Assembly: GCA_001953115.1 (NCBI GenBank)
Contig: LSSL01002519.1
Location: forward strand, 1-18,740
Length of the DNA stretch: 18,740 nucleotides
From: Smittium mucronatum
Lineage: Eukaryota; Kickxellomycota; Harpellomycetes; Harpellales; Legeriomycetaceae
Direction of reading: 5' to 3'
Part shown: positions 18,589 through 18,740 of the stretch, piece after piece
How the letters are laid out: each line of letters starts with the position of its first letter
Position numbering within the stretch: the stretch's first letter is position 1
Notes under the pieces: generated by a model
Told to the model about the DNA's origin: nothing
What the model saw: the letters and a program-made list of their open reading frames with translations, nothing else
Database searches by the model: none
Translations under genes and position numbers: made by a program

Positions 18589-18740
18589 ATTTATATTTAT
18601 ATTTATATTTATATTTATATTTATATTTATATTTATATTTATATTTATATTTATATTTATATTTATATTTATATTTATATTTATATTTATATTTATATTT
18701 ATATTTATATTTATATTTATATTTATATTTATATTTATAT
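18589..18740 (+). repeat. ATTTAT hexamer microsatellite running off the window
   Basis: At least 25 perfect tandem copies of ATTTAT (152 bp) without a single interruption, continuing to the window edge. It contains no G or C at all. It starts 33 bp after the stop of the open frame at 18377-18556. It is not a known telomere-type repeat. Perfect purity suggests recent expansion. Confidence 0.97.

Noticed and set aside
1..18740. CRISPR arrays, rRNA, bacterial operons, integrons or phage genes
   Set aside because: No regularly spaced identical repeats with unique spacers, no rRNA signature sequence, no ribosome-binding sites or gene clusters; the window is eukaryotic.
1..18740. Mitochondrial or plastid genome origin suggested by A+T richness
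   Set aside because: The single secure gene is a nuclear-encoded subunit with a GT-AG intron and no organellar genes, tRNAs or rRNAs are present.

Overview
The window looks like gene-poor, extremely A+T-rich nuclear DNA from a fungus; by eye it is roughly four-fifths A+T. The fungal reading rests on the one secure gene. This is an intron-containing gene for mitochondrial F1-ATPase epsilon (yeast ATP15 type), whose protein has the fungal W-R-x-x-G-I-x-Y start and the fungal arginine-rich RRVLKED/ASRRDQME block. A short spliceosomal intron, an AATAAA signal and high-GC third codon positions inside very A+T-rich flanks all fit a eukaryotic nuclear genome. I cannot place it below the level of fungus; an early-diverging, repeat-rich lineage is a guess.

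Layout. Positions 1-940 hold nothing I can name. At 942-1312 and 2193-2488 lie two divergent copies of one sequence in inverted orientation. Each carries the same short reading frame (shared core DKAEFLLIDL) and their conserved outer ends face each other. They look like decayed pieces of an unidentified mobile element. Positions 2490-4030 are featureless. A visibly less A+T-rich island at about 4040-4570 contains a tRNA-like or SINE-like stretch, a hairpin and an 11-G run. From 4570 to about 15580 there is no recognisable gene, only short direct and inverted repeats, a clean ATTAAG hexamer array (9205-9257) attached to a perfect palindrome, and a strong small hairpin at 14787-14812.

The genic end starts near 15900 with CCAAT boxes, followed by the epsilon gene at 16304-16615 and its poly(A) signal. 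Downstream, 17640-17795 has a run of AATTG-centred boxes. The block at 17935-18556 is coding-like with open frames on both strands, including a 52-codon minus-strand frame with a hydrophilic, GC3-rich start that could be a first exon or a gene relic. The window ends inside a perfect ATTTAT hexamer array that runs off the edge.

No complete new biological system is visible. The most interesting signals are the inverted element copies with mostly transition-type differences (compatible with C-to-T decay such as RIP), the two-strand coding-like island beside the terminal microsatellite, and two short motifs (ATTGGATCAAA and GAATGCTAT) that recur more often than composition suggests.
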